Shown here piece after piece: positions 17,566 to 27,089 of a DNA stretch of 48,373 nucleotides (the first letter of the stretch is position 1; each line of letters begins with the position of its first letter). The stretch is taken from assembly GCA_026982655.1 (NCBI GenBank), contig JALSGO010000131.1, positions 1 through 48,373 on the forward strand, written 5' to 3'. A model generated the notes under the pieces. That model was given only the letters and a program-made list of their open reading frames with translations, was not told the origin of the DNA and did no database searches. The stretch is from Candidatus Bipolaricaulota bacterium (GTDB taxonomy: Bacteria; Bipolaricaulota; Bipolaricaulia; RBG-16-55-9). The position numbers were made by a program, and so were the translations under genes.

Positions 17566-19239
17566 TCAGCGTCGGCCGACGGACAACGGGATCTCCGCCA
17601 GCACGGAGGTTCCTCGAGGCCGCCGGCGTTCCACGCGCAGCGTCCCCCCGAGCAGCTCGGCCCGCTCGCGCATGCCCACGATCCCCAAGGCGTAGGGGGA
17701 GTTCAAAGCTTCTTCCGGGATCCCCCGCCCGTCGTCCTCCACCCGGAGCGTGGCCTGCCCGTCCGTCACAGCCAGCGTCACCTGCACACAGCGCGCTTGC
17801 GCGTGACGCAGGACGTTCGTTAACGCTTCCTGAGCGATGCGGTACAGGGCAAGAGCCGTCTCGCGGGGCAGCTCCTCCAGGGGGCCTCGCAGGGTGAGGT
17901 TCCACCCCCGGGGCCCGTCCCCCTGGCTGCCGGATTGCTCCTTCATCTCCTCGACGAGCGCTTCGAGGGCCGGACCGAGCCCCCAGTCCAGCATGGCCGG
18001 GCGCAGCCCTCGGGAGAGCGCGCGGACCGACTCCATCGCTCGATCCAGCCGTTGACAGAGCTCCCGGGCCAGCTCCCGGGCCTCGGAGAGGCGGTGGGCC
18101 CGCCGGGCGATCCACTCCGCGTCCATCTTGAGGGCCGTGAGCAGCTGGCCCAGGGTGTCGTGCAACTCGCGGGCCAGATGGAGGCGCTCCTGCTCCTGGG
18201 CCTCCAGGATGCGCTGGGCCACGCGACGCTTGACCTCCTCCCAGCGCTTCTGTTCCGTGATGTCCTCGATTCGCCCCTCATAGCAGATTCCCTGCTCCCG
18301 CTCCCCGGACACGATCCGCGCGCTGTCTCGAACCCAGATCTCCCTCCCGTCGAGGCGGCGAAGCCGCACCTCGAAGTTGCGTACCACTCCTTCCCGCTCC
18401 AGAAGGGATTTCCAACGATCCCGGTCCTCCGGGTTCACGTACAGCTCCTGCACCCGACAGCGCAACAGGGACGCCCGATCGGGGAAGCCGAAGATCTCGA
18501 CCAGCGCCGGGTTTGCGTCCAAGAACCGCCCGTCGGCCGTCGTCCGGTACAGCCCGACCGGGACGCGGTCAAAGAGGCCTCGATAGCGTTCCTCCGCACG
18601 CCGCAGCTCCTCCCAGAGGCGGGCGTTGTCCAACGCCACCGAGGCGAGCTCAGCAAAGCGCTCTAAGGCCCGGACCTCGGTGGGATGGAAGCGGAGATCC
18701 GGGTCGAGGTGGGCCAAGGCCAACACGCCGAGGACCTCCGCGTCGGCCGCGCGCAGAGGCAAGCCGACCACCGCCCCCAGGGCATCGTACTCGGGGTTGG
18801 GAAGACGGCCTGACCAGTGGGCGTACGAGTCGACGACCACGGGCGCGCCGCGTGCCCAGACCTGGCCGGCCAGGCCCTCCCCCTTGCGCAGCCGGAGTCC
18901 CACGCAACGCCGGAAGATCCCCGTGCCGATCCGGACCGTCATCGTCTCCTCCTCCTCGGACCCCCCGGCATCCTTCAGGTAGACGTACCCGTGCTCCGTT
19001 CCCACCAACGCCCCCGCGCGGAGAACGATGGCTTCCAGCAGCTCCGGACCCTCCCGGCGTCGGAGGAGCCCTAAGGCCGTCTCATGGAGGGCTTCGAGGT
19101 ACGCGCTCTGCTGCTCCAGCGCCTCTCGGGCCTGACGGCACTCCGACTCGGCCGCTGAGAGCTCGGCCATCCGGGACCGAAGCGCTTCCAACTCCGCCTG
19201 CAGGTCCGCCGAACCCCGTGTCTCCTTCACCCCGCCCAT
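17566..19239 (-). CDS. Cytosolic sensor histidine kinase (GAF-PAS-HisKA_3-HATPase)
   Basis: H-box 'RLHLARELHDTLGQLLTALKMD', HATPase 'LRVEDDGRGIPEEALNSPYALGIVGMRERAELLGGTLRVE'; GAF and PAS-like N-terminal regions; no TM segments. Confidence 0.9.
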   Translation of the reverse strand: MGGVKETRGSADLQAELEALRSRMAELSAAESECRQAREALEQQSAYLEALHETALGLLRRREGPELLEAIVLRAGALVGTEHGYVYLKDAGGSEEEETMTVRIGTGIFRRCVGLRLRKGEGLAGQVWARGAPVVVDSYAHWSGRLPNPEYDALGAVVGLPLRAADAEVLGVLALAHLDPDLRFHPTEVRALERFAELASVALDNARLWEELRRAEERYRGLFDRVPVGLYRTTADGRFLDANPALVEIFGFPDRASLLRCRVQELYVNPEDRDRWKSLLEREGVVRNFEVRLRRLDGREIWVRDSARIVSGEREQGICYEGRIEDITEQKRWEEVKRRVAQRILEAQEQERLHLARELHDTLGQLLTALKMDAEWIARRAHRLSEARELARELCQRLDRAMESVRALSRGLRPAMLDWGLGPALEALVEEMKEQSGSQGDGPRGWNLTLRGPLEELPRETALALYRIAQEALTNVLRHAQARCVQVTLAVTDGQATLRVEDDGRGIPEEALNSPYALGIVGMRERAELLGGTLRVERRRPRGTSVLAEIPLSVGRR

Positions 19240-19276
19240 CTCCGCGTTCCCGGCGATCTCTTAGGATAGTTGTAAT

Positions 19277-19313
19277 CCCGGCGTATTGTAATGCCGGGTT
19301 CCCACGAGAGACA
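19277..19313 (-). promoter_or_regulatory. Promoter with overlapping inverted repeat upstream of the histidine kinase
   Basis: TTGTCT, 18-nt spacer, TACAAT (-10 at 19285-19290) on the minus strand; IR CCCGGC-N10-GCCGGG 19277-19298 centred on the -10. Confidence 0.5.
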
Positions 19314-19372
19314 AGCCGAAGGGATCGAGGGCTATCCGCTGCAGGCCTGCGGTACGGAACCACTCCGCGGGA

Positions 19373-20272
19373 CTAGGAGGGGAGCAGGTGTTGGAGGACG
19401 AAGCGGGCGAGCAACAGGGCCCACAGCCCTAAGCCTACCCAGATGACCCCCGGAACGGGGGGGTTCGGCCGGTCGCGTACCACGACGAGCGCCGTCGGCA
19501 AGTCCTCTCCGTCTCCGTCCCCCTCAAGATCCGCTAGGATCAAGGTGTAATAGGCCTGGAGGCCCAGCGAAAGCCCTTGAACGCGCAGGAGACGGGTGCC
19601 CTTCCGGACGGGATCGGGATCGGGATCGGCATCGGCCGACACGACCTCCATCGCGTACGTCCCCGGTGGCACGGGCACATACGCCCCCGCCTCTCCGGGA
19701 TGGAGTCCTTGGGCCAGCTGCACCGTCCCTTCTGACCCTTGCAACCACACGGTCACGGCCGGGGCGGAGCTTTCGGGGACGATCCCGTAGACCAAGCGCG
19801 CCCGAGTCTCCTCCGGATCCGGAGCCCGGACGCGGGGAAACTCGTCCGCCACGAGGATCGCCCGTATCCCCATCTCCAGGGAACCGATCAGCACCGCCGT
19901 ATGCGGTCTGCCCGGGATCAGCGTCAAGCGTATCGGGGGGAAGGAGAGGGGCTCTACCCGTAGGAGGCGTTCCCCCGCCGGCAGCTGCACGTAGCGACTG
20001 ACCGTACGCAGGCCCTGAGCCGGGAACCGGAGCACATCGTCGATCCAAAGGTCCAGAGGGGTCGCCTCGCTTCCGCGGACGAGCTGAACCACTCGCAGTT
20101 GAGCGGTTTCCCTCCCCTCCGGCCCTGCCGTCCCCGGTCGTTGGCCGTATGCCGCCGCAGCGAGGAGCCCGATCCCTACCAACACCCCGATGCCCATCCC
20201 CGCCCCCGCCCGGAGCGCCCGAGCCCGGCGGGGTGAGCGCCGAGCGATCCCGTTCCCGTTCCCGTCGCTCAT
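19373..20272 (-). CDS. DUF4397-like protein with N-terminal signal/TM and C-terminal TM
   Basis: 'AQLRVVQLVRGSEATPLDLWIDDVL...VQLPAGERLLRVEPL...' two-lobed DUF4397-like pattern; C-terminal VIWVGLGLWALLLARFVL; start at 20272 preceded by AGAGGGGAGG. Confidence 0.65.
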   Translation of the reverse strand: MSDGNGNGIARRSPRRARALRAGAGMGIGVLVGIGLLAAAAYGQRPGTAGPEGRETAQLRVVQLVRGSEATPLDLWIDDVLRFPAQGLRTVSRYVQLPAGERLLRVEPLSFPPIRLTLIPGRPHTAVLIGSLEMGIRAILVADEFPRVRAPDPEETRARLVYGIVPESSAPAVTVWLQGSEGTVQLAQGLHPGEAGAYVPVPPGTYAMEVVSADADPDPDPVRKGTRLLRVQGLSLGLQAYYTLILADLEGDGDGEDLPTALVVVRDRPNPPVPGVIWVGLGLWALLLARFVLQHLLPS

Positions 20273-20343
20273 ACGAGGCCTCCCCTCTTGCTGCCGCGCG
20301 TGGCTCATCGCATCGCCGAGGACGCCGCTTCTCACCCACGAAC

Positions 20344-22878
20344 TCACAAGAGGATGGCCAGGGCGACGGCGGCCAGACTGAAGGCGAAGGCGGCCACGGC
20401 CAACCGGAGGATGAGCTCCGGCTGTAAGCCCTCCTGCTCTATCCGCTCGGGGATCCGGGGCACGGAGGCTTGGACCTCCCGTCGGATCTCCTCCCGAAGA
20501 CCCTCGCGCATCGTCCGGAGGAGGGTAGGGCCGAGGTCGGCTACGGCCCGGCGTAACTCGGCCACCTCTTGTGCGAGCCGCTCCTGACGGGCCGAGAGCT
20601 CGGCCAATCGGGCTTGAACGCTCGCCCATCGGTCTCGATCCTGGGCCAACGTCTGCGCCAGCTCGTCCAAGCGGTCGGGAAGCTCGCGCAGCGGAGCGAC
20701 CTCCTGCTGCAGGGCTTCGATCTCCCGCTGCAAGGCGGGGACCTCTTCGAGCAGCTCGAGCGTCTTGCCTAGCTCGGCCAGCTCGGCGGCCAATCCTTGC
20801 ACTTGGCCCTCCAAAGCGGGGATCTGTTCCTGCCAGCGGGCGAGCAGGCTCTGCAGCTTGTTCCGGAGGGCTTCCATCGTCTGCTGCAGGTCCTGCTGAC
20901 CGTCCTCGTTCGCCCGGACGCGCGGAGCGAGTGCGGCGAGTTCCCCGCGCAGCTCCTCCTCGAAGCGGGCGAGCTCCCCGCGCAGCTCCTCCAGTGCAGC
21001 GGCGAGCGCGGCGAGTTCGCCCGCCACACCTTCTACGCCCTGCAGGGCCTTCCGGTTCGCCTCCACCTCCCCTTTAAGCGCCGCGACCCGGTCGGAAAGG
21101 GCGTTCCCCCGGGCGGTGAGTTCCTCCAGTTGGCGTGCGTGCCGCTCGCGTGCCTGTCGGAGGGCGGCGAGTATCTCTTCCTGCTTCTCCAGCTCGGCCA
21201 CCCGCTCGGCCAGCTCTCGGAGCCAATCCCGCAGGTCTCGCTGGTCCTCGCCCAGCCGCACCACGAGGGAGCGAACGCTCAGGAGGTCCTGCTCCAACGC
21301 GTTGGCCCGGTCCTGGAGCCGGTCCGTCCGTTCACCCCCCTCGGCCTGAAGGCGCTCCACCTCGGCCAGCGCGGCCTGTAGGTCTTCAATCTGTGCTCGG
21401 AGCGGCCGTGCGATCTCCTCCGGCAACGCCTCCACCCGTTCCGCTAGGGCCTCCAGTCGCGCCTCCAAGTCGCTCAGTTGCCCCTGCAGCTGCCCGTCGG
21501 ACTCGTTCAGGGAGTCTACCGTGGCCCGGAGGGAGGCGAGGTCGTCCCGGAGCCGGGCCGGGATCTCCTGTACGGCCTTCTCGAGTTGGGCGACGCGGGC
21601 GCGCACCGCCGCTCCCTCCTCCTGCACCGCTCCCAGGCGGTCGAGCAGGCTCTCGAAGCGCTGTCCCACATCCCCCGAGAGGTCGAGGACGGTCGCCTCC
21701 AGCGCGCTCGTGCGATCCCGAAGGGCCTCCAGCCGAGACACCATCCCCCGGTGCTCTTCGGTCAACCGGGCGACGGAGCTCGTCAAGGTCGCCCAGTCTA
21801 CGTCCTCCAGGACCTTCAAGCGCTCCGCCACGGAGGTGCGCGTCTCCTCGAGGCTCACCTCCACGGCCTGCAAGCGGCTTTCCACCGCTGCGGCAAGGGT
21901 TTTCCATTGGGATTCCAGTTGAGCCACCGTGGCTTGGAGGGAGCGCAGCTCGGTCTCGACCTGGGAATTCCGCTCGACGAGACGGTCTTTTTGCCCTTCC
22001 AGACGGTTCAACCTCGCGGTCTGCTCTTCGACGGCTTCGACCAGCCAGGTGATCGTGGGACCGAGGCGCTCGATCTGGGCCTGAAGCTCCTCCCAAGGGG
22101 CCGGAGACGGGGGCTCGGCCTCGGCCTCGGCCTCGGCGGCCGGCTCCGCGGGCCGGGGGAGGTCGGCCGCGGCGCGCACGCAGCCGGTGAAGAGGGCCCG
22201 CAGCACCGCGTCCGGGTTGGCCCGGAAGCTCAACAGCCGGAAGACCTGCCCACCCGTCCGGTCGGCCAAGCTCCCCGGGGCGGGGCCGTAGACGGACGCC
22301 GTGAACTCAAAGGCCGGATCCACCACGGCGAAGAAGACGGCGTCTCGCTGCCGGAGCGCTGCCAGGGCCTCGCCCGGCGAGGCAGGTGCCTCGGGGTAGA
22401 CGTCGGCGTCCTCGTCGCTGATCAGGACCGCGCAGACGCTCGCATTCGATCGGAACCCCATCGCACCGCTCATCCCCAGCGTAACGGCGCTCAAGCCCGG
22501 CTCGCGCAGGCCGTTGGAGACGAGCTCCCCCAGCGCCTGCGCAAAGAGTTCTACGCTGTCCGTAAGCGGCAGGTGGAGGTGGGGCTCTCCGTCCGCGGTC
22601 GTCCCGGCATGGCCGGCGTAGGCTCCAAAGCCCACCAACCCCAAGCGAAGGTCCACCCGGTCGCTCAGCGCAGTCACCACGTCCACGATCCGCGCCCGCA
22701 CCTCATCCCGATCGTTGAACATGCTCCCTGACTCGTCCATGAGGAAGACGATGTCCACCGGAGGGCGTTCCTCCGGCGTCGGTTGGGCGTAGCCCTCGGA
22801 AGCCGCCCCCCATCCCATCAGGAGCAGCCATCCCAGCGCGAGTCCTCCCCACCGTCGCGCCGCTCTCCAGCCTCGCAT
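20344..22878 (-). CDS. VWA-domain protein with a very long coiled-coil stalk and C-terminal TM anchor
   Basis: Signal peptide; MIDAS 'VFLMDESGSM' (DxSxS); about 560 aa of heptad-rich sequence; terminal LRLAVAAFAFSLAAVALAILL; start 22878 preceded by AGAGGAGGGAAT. Confidence 0.85.
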   Translation of the reverse strand: MRGWRAARRWGGLALGWLLLMGWGAASEGYAQPTPEERPPVDIVFLMDESGSMFNDRDEVRARIVDVVTALSDRVDLRLGLVGFGAYAGHAGTTADGEPHLHLPLTDSVELFAQALGELVSNGLREPGLSAVTLGMSGAMGFRSNASVCAVLISDEDADVYPEAPASPGEALAALRQRDAVFFAVVDPAFEFTASVYGPAPGSLADRTGGQVFRLLSFRANPDAVLRALFTGCVRAAADLPRPAEPAAEAEAEAEPPSPAPWEELQAQIERLGPTITWLVEAVEEQTARLNRLEGQKDRLVERNSQVETELRSLQATVAQLESQWKTLAAAVESRLQAVEVSLEETRTSVAERLKVLEDVDWATLTSSVARLTEEHRGMVSRLEALRDRTSALEATVLDLSGDVGQRFESLLDRLGAVQEEGAAVRARVAQLEKAVQEIPARLRDDLASLRATVDSLNESDGQLQGQLSDLEARLEALAERVEALPEEIARPLRAQIEDLQAALAEVERLQAEGGERTDRLQDRANALEQDLLSVRSLVVRLGEDQRDLRDWLRELAERVAELEKQEEILAALRQARERHARQLEELTARGNALSDRVAALKGEVEANRKALQGVEGVAGELAALAAALEELRGELARFEEELRGELAALAPRVRANEDGQQDLQQTMEALRNKLQSLLARWQEQIPALEGQVQGLAAELAELGKTLELLEEVPALQREIEALQQEVAPLRELPDRLDELAQTLAQDRDRWASVQARLAELSARQERLAQEVAELRRAVADLGPTLLRTMREGLREEIRREVQASVPRIPERIEQEGLQPELILRLAVAAFAFSLAAVALAILL

Positions 22879-23038
22879 ATTCCCTCCTCTTTCGATCCCT
22901 TTTCCCAACGTTTCTCTCGGTCTCGTTCGGAGCCCTCTCTTCTTACCACGAGATCCCCTGAGAAGTCAATGGTGCACATCACCGTCGGTAAGGCTGGCGC
23001 GGGAATGGGGTGAGCTGCTAGAATGCCACCGATCTGCG

Positions 23039-24136
23039 ATGGCGATCCCGTCAGCTCCGGAACCGAATCCCCCGCGGCCCTCGTCGAGGCTCCCGAGGCG
23101 CATGCGCGCCGTGGTCAAGGACGCGCCGGGGCCGGGCCTCTCCCTGGCCGAAGTCCCGGTGCCCACACCGGGCCCGGGAGAGGTCCTCCTCCGGGTGCGG
23201 GCAGCCTCCATCTGCGGAACGGACCTGCACATTCACCGGTGGGATCCCTGGGCCCAAGGGAGGCTGCGGCCCCCCTTGGTGATCGGGCACGAGCTCTGCG
23301 GCGAGGTCGTCGCTCAAGGCCCCGGGGTACAGGGGGTACGCGTCGGGGAACTCGTGTCCGTGGAGAGCCACGTCATCTGCGGCCGGTGCGACATGTGCCG
23401 CACCGGCAAGGGCCACCTCTGCCGCGACACCCAGATCCTAGGGGTCGATCGAGACGGGGGCTTTGCCGAATACGTCTCCATCCCGGCTCTTAACGCGTGG
23501 CCCAACCCACCGGGGACGCCGCCGGAGATCGCCGCCCTGCAGGAGAACTTCGGCAACGCGGTGCACACGGTCTTCGCCGTCGACGTGCGCGCCAAGAAGG
23601 TGTTGGTGACCGGCTGCGGGCCGGTGGGGTTGATGGCCGTCGCCGTGGCCCGAGCGCTCGGGGCGCGGGCCGTGTACGCCACGGACGTCCACCCCTACCG
23701 CGTGGAGTTGGCCCGCAAGATGGGAGCCGACGTCGCCCTCAACGCCCGTCCAGCCGGCGTCGACGTCGTCGCCGCCCTGCGCGAGGCGACCGAGGGCGAA
23801 GAGGTCGATGTCGTGCTGGAGATGAGCGGCGCTCCCGAAGCGCTGCGCCAAGGGTTGGAGTTGCTCAAGCCCGGCGGCGAGATCGCCCTGTTGGGGCTGC
23901 ACGGTCGCCCCGTGGAGCTCGACCTGGATAACCTCATCACCTTCAAGGGGATTACGGTTCGTGGGGTCATCGGACGCCGCCTCTGGGAGACCTGGTACCA
24001 AGCCCGCGGGTTGCTCCGCTCCGGGGCCGTGGACCTCTCCCCCTTGGTGACCCATCGTTTCCCCTTGCAGGAGTACGAGGCCGCCTTCCGGCTCATGGCC
24101 TCCGGGGAGTGCGGCAAGGTGATCCTGCTGCCGTAG
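23039..24136 (+). CDS. tdh: Zinc-dependent medium-chain dehydrogenase, L-threonine 3-dehydrogenase-like
   Basis: 'SICGTDLHIHRWDPWAQ', 'GHELCGEV', structural-zinc cysteines 'CGRCDMCRTGKGHLC', 'VTGCGPVGLMAVAVARALGA'; true start could be ATG 23102 (MRAVVKD). Confidence 0.82.
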   Translation: MAIPSAPEPNPPRPSSRLPRRMRAVVKDAPGPGLSLAEVPVPTPGPGEVLLRVRAASICGTDLHIHRWDPWAQGRLRPPLVIGHELCGEVVAQGPGVQGVRVGELVSVESHVICGRCDMCRTGKGHLCRDTQILGVDRDGGFAEYVSIPALNAWPNPPGTPPEIAALQENFGNAVHTVFAVDVRAKKVLVTGCGPVGLMAVAVARALGARAVYATDVHPYRVELARKMGADVALNARPAGVDVVAALREATEGEEVDVVLEMSGAPEALRQGLELLKPGGEIALLGLHGRPVELDLDNLITFKGITVRGVIGRRLWETWYQARGLLRSGAVDLSPLVTHRFPLQEYEAAFRLMASGECGKVILLP

Positions 24137-24189
24137 CGCATAGAGCCGCATCGAAACGCGCGGGGAGAGGGGAGGGGAGAAGGGGACGG

Positions 24190-24846
24190 CTACGTCGTCC
24201 GCGCGTCCAGCACCGAGATGCCTTTCTCTTTGAGCTCCTTGACGATGGGACGCCAGTCGTAGAGGTCGATGCGCAGCACCACGACGTTGCGGTCTTCGGT
24301 GGTCCGGCACTCCTCACAGGTCACGATGCTGAGCACGTTGGCCTCGTGGGCCTGAAGCACCTGCAGGGCCTCGAGGAGGGCGCCGGGGCGGTCCTGCAGC
24401 TCGAGGGTCAGGCGGGTCCCGTCGCGGTGGACCCCCAGCAGTTCGATGAGGACGTCGAAGATATCCGACTCGGTGATGATGCCGACGAGCGTGTCCGTAT
24501 CCTCCACGACGGGCAGGCCCCCGACCTTGTTCTTGCGCATCAGCAGGGCAGCCTGCTCGATCGGCTCGTCGGGGGAGACGGTGACGAGCTCCTCGAGGGG
24601 GGTCATGACTTCGCCCACGGTGATCCGAGCCAACAGGTAGTTCAGCTCCCAGATGCTGAGCGAGGTGGCCCCCGAAGGCCCGGCCTCCTGGATGTCCCCC
24701 TGGGTGACGATGCCGACGAGCCTCCCGTCTTGGACGACGGGGAGTCGCCGGACCATGTGCTGCTTCATCACGTCCCGCGCCTCCATGATGGGCATGTCCG
24801 GAGGGACGGTGATCACGTCCTTCGTCATCCACATGCGCACGAACAC
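24190..24846 (-). CDS. CBS-pair plus ACT domain protein (AcuB-like)
   Basis: 'MTKDVITVPPDMPIMEARDVMKQHMVRRLPVVQDGRLVGIVTQGDI', a second CBS 'VGEVMTPLEELVTVSPDEPIEQAALLM', C-terminal ACT 'RLTLELQDRPGALLEALQVL'; GTG start. Confidence 0.85.
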   Translation of the reverse strand: MFVRMWMTKDVITVPPDMPIMEARDVMKQHMVRRLPVVQDGRLVGIVTQGDIQEAGPSGATSLSIWELNYLLARITVGEVMTPLEELVTVSPDEPIEQAALLMRKNKVGGLPVVEDTDTLVGIITESDIFDVLIELLGVHRDGTRLTLELQDRPGALLEALQVLQAHEANVLSIVTCEECRTTEDRNVVVLRIDLYDWRPIVKELKEKGISVLDARTT

Positions 24847-25022
24847 GGCGCTCGACCTCCTCTCCTCCCTGCTCCATCATCTCCGTCTGTTCGGCTCCGC
24901 TCCACCGCAGCCGAGGCCGAGACCGAGGCCGGGCTTCTCGGATCCGATCGGACGACCCTCAGCCTACCGGATGCGGATCCTCTCGCGCAATGACCTTCAT
25001 CACGCCGTCGGGATCCGGACGG

Positions 25023-25478
25023 CTACGGGGATCCCAGCCGTTCGAGCCCCTGTCCCAGCCCTAGGTAGAGGAAGCCGTAGATGACCCAACCCGTCAGGAC
25101 GACGTAGAGCCATAAAGGGAGCGTGATGCGGGCCACGCGCCGATGGGCCGTGAACTCCTCCCGCAGGGCCCGCCGCAGGGTCAGGAGCACCAGCGGAACG
25201 ATCCCGACGGCGAGGACCGTGTGGGAGAGGAGTACCCCCAGATAGAGGGTTCGCACCCAGCCCTCTCCCTCGAAGGGCTTGGCTCCCAGAAGGGCCCACC
25301 GCACGACGTAGACGATCAGGAAGAGCCCGGCGAAGACGGTAGCCGTGAGCATGGATCGCTTATGCGCGGGGATGTTCCCCCGTTTGACGAAGAGGAAGCC
25401 CAGCAGCAGGGCCGCCCCGCTCACCCCGATGAGGGCCGTGTTGAACAGGGGAAGCCATCGCTCCAGCGCCGGTTCCAT
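25023..25478 (-). CDS. DUF420-type membrane protein associated with the cytochrome oxidase cluster
   Basis: Four TM segments, 'LLLGFLFVKRGNIPAHKRSMLTATVFAGLFLIVYVVRWA', adjacent to ctaB. Confidence 0.75.
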   Translation of the reverse strand: MEPALERWLPLFNTALIGVSGAALLLGFLFVKRGNIPAHKRSMLTATVFAGLFLIVYVVRWALLGAKPFEGEGWVRTLYLGVLLSHTVLAVGIVPLVLLTLRRALREEFTAHRRVARITLPLWLYVVLTGWVIYGFLYLGLGQGLERLGSP

Positions 25479-25481
25479 CGC

Positions 25482-26426
25482 TCAACTCCCTCCCGGGGTG
25501 GGTCGGGCATCGAGGAACATCGCCAGGGAGAGCGCCGGCAGGTAGAAGAGGGAGTAGAGGAAGAGGGTGCGGGCGAGTCGATCGCGCGCCGGACCGGAGG
25601 GGAGCCGCAGGCCGCGGAGCGCGAGGACGAGGAACCCCAGCCCGAGCAGAAGGGCCGCCCCGACGTACGGGGCCCCGACCGCCCCCAGGGGGTACAAGCC
25701 GAGGGATACGAGGAGCAGGCCCGCGGTGTAGAGCGTGATCTGTCGCCATGTGGGGTCCTCCCCGGCGACGAGGGGGAGGAGGGGCAGGCCCGCGCGGGCG
25801 TACTCGTCGCGCTTGTAGAGGGCCAGGGACCAGAAGTGGGGGATCTGCCACAGGAAGAGGATCCCGAAGAGGACCCATGCTCCTAGGTCGAGCCGAGCCG
25901 TGACGGCGGTCCAGCCGATCATGGGCGGGAGGGCCCCGGTGAGCCCCCCCACCAGGATGGCCCACGGGGTCGTGCGCTTGAGCGTCGTGTAGAGGGGCAC
26001 GTACGCCAGGAGGGCGAGCAGGGCCAGGGTTGCCGAGAGGGGGTTCGTGCGCAGCGCCAGCGTGAGGATCGCCGCTGCGCCGAGGAAGAGCCCCCCCCCG
26101 AGGGCCTCGACGGGCCGCACGCGCCCGGCGGGAAGGGGGCGGCTCCGAGTGCGCTCCATCCGCCGATCTAGCTCCCGATCCAGGTAGTTGTTCAGCGCCG
26201 CCGCCGAGGCCGCGGCCAGCCCCGTCCCCAGCAGGGTCCAAAGCGCGACCTCCCCGGGCAGCCGCCCCCCGGAAGCGAGCCACAGGCCCGCAAGCGTCGT
26301 AAACAGGACGAGCGAGACGATCCCCGGCTTCGTCAGAGAGACGTAATCGCTCAGGGCGCGGCGGACGGTTGCAGCCCGCCGGGCCGGAAGGATCCTCCGC
26401 TCCTCTCGGGAGATGGCCGAAGACAT
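25482..26426 (-). CDS. ctaB: Protoheme IX farnesyltransferase
   Basis: 'YVSLTKPGIVSLVLFTTLAGLWLA', 'NNYLDRELDRRMERTRSRPLPAGRV', 'YVPLYTTLKRTTPWAILVGGLTGALPPMIGW'; start 26426 sits 7 nt from the -10 end. Confidence 0.93.
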   Translation of the reverse strand: MSSAISREERRILPARRAATVRRALSDYVSLTKPGIVSLVLFTTLAGLWLASGGRLPGEVALWTLLGTGLAAASAAALNNYLDRELDRRMERTRSRPLPAGRVRPVEALGGGLFLGAAAILTLALRTNPLSATLALLALLAYVPLYTTLKRTTPWAILVGGLTGALPPMIGWTAVTARLDLGAWVLFGILFLWQIPHFWSLALYKRDEYARAGLPLLPLVAGEDPTWRQITLYTAGLLLVSLGLYPLGAVGAPYVGAALLLGLGFLVLALRGLRLPSGPARDRLARTLFLYSLFYLPALSLAMFLDARPTPGGS

Positions 26427-26533
26427 GGACGTATTGTACGAGCCATACAGAAGACAATCCAATCTCAAAAGGGAATCGAGGCCCCGTCCCCGATTCGGGC
26501 TGGGCCTCGACCGAACTGCGGGAGTCTTTCGGC

Positions 26534-27034
26534 TTACTTCACCTTGATCTCGATCGTCTCCGGCTTGCGGAGGGACTTCTTCAAGGGCACCGCGACCCGG
26601 AGGACCCCGTTCTCGAAGTGGGCCTCGATCTTCTTAGCGTTCGAGGCGGCCTCCTCCGGGAGCTGGAAGACCCGCTGGACCCGTCCGTAGCGGCGGCCCA
26701 TGTAATAGTAGTCCTCCTCGTCGACCTCCTCCGTGCGCTTGATCTCGGCGGTGATCACCAAGCGGCCGTCCTGGACGCGCACGGAGACGTCGTCCTTTCG
26801 CACGCCGGGGAGTTCCGTCTCAAAGACGAGCATCCCGTCCTTCTCGTAGATGTCCGTCGCACCCCACGAGGAGAAGCGCCCCACGGGCCGAACCGCCAAG
26901 CGCTCCCGATCGCCGCCGTTGCCCGCGCTGAGCCACGGGCCGAAGAGCCGGTCCTCCAACTCCTCGAAGTCGCGGCGGATCTCCTCCAGCAGCCGGAACG
27001 GGCTCCACCGATCGCGCACCTCGAGCATCGCCAT
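26534..27034 (-). CDS. Small heat-shock protein, Hsp20/alpha-crystallin family
   Basis: 'YEKDGMLVFETELPGVRKDDVSVRVQDGRLVITAEIKR', 'FQLPEEAASNAKKIEAHFENGVLRVAVPLKK'; AAGGAGGTGA SD at 27041-27050. Confidence 0.95.
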   Translation of the reverse strand: MAMLEVRDRWSPFRLLEEIRRDFEELEDRLFGPWLSAGNGGDRERLAVRPVGRFSSWGATDIYEKDGMLVFETELPGVRKDDVSVRVQDGRLVITAEIKRTEEVDEEDYYYMGRRYGRVQRVFQLPEEAASNAKKIEAHFENGVLRVAVPLKKSLRKPETIEIKVK

Positions 27035-27050
27035 CCCTCCTCACCTCCTT

Positions 27051-27077
27051 TTAGCAGTCTCTCATCTTGATTGCTAA
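27051..27077. promoter_or_regulatory. CIRCE-like element 1 (HrcA operator candidate)
   Basis: TTAGCAGTC-N9-GATTGCTAA versus consensus TTAGCACTC-N9-GAGTGCTAA. Confidence 0.8.
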
Positions 27078-27089
27078 TCATTCGGCCGT

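Noticed and set aside
21135-22731. Pro/Arg-rich plus-strand ORFs opposite the VWA gene
   Set aside because: Mirror of the Glu/Leu/Ala coiled-coil coding strand; no start context or domain support.
24920-24960. Overlapping palindromes TCGGATCCGA/TCCGATCGGA upstream of the CBS gene
   Set aside because: Short GC-rich palindromes expected by chance at this composition; no promoter or terminator context.
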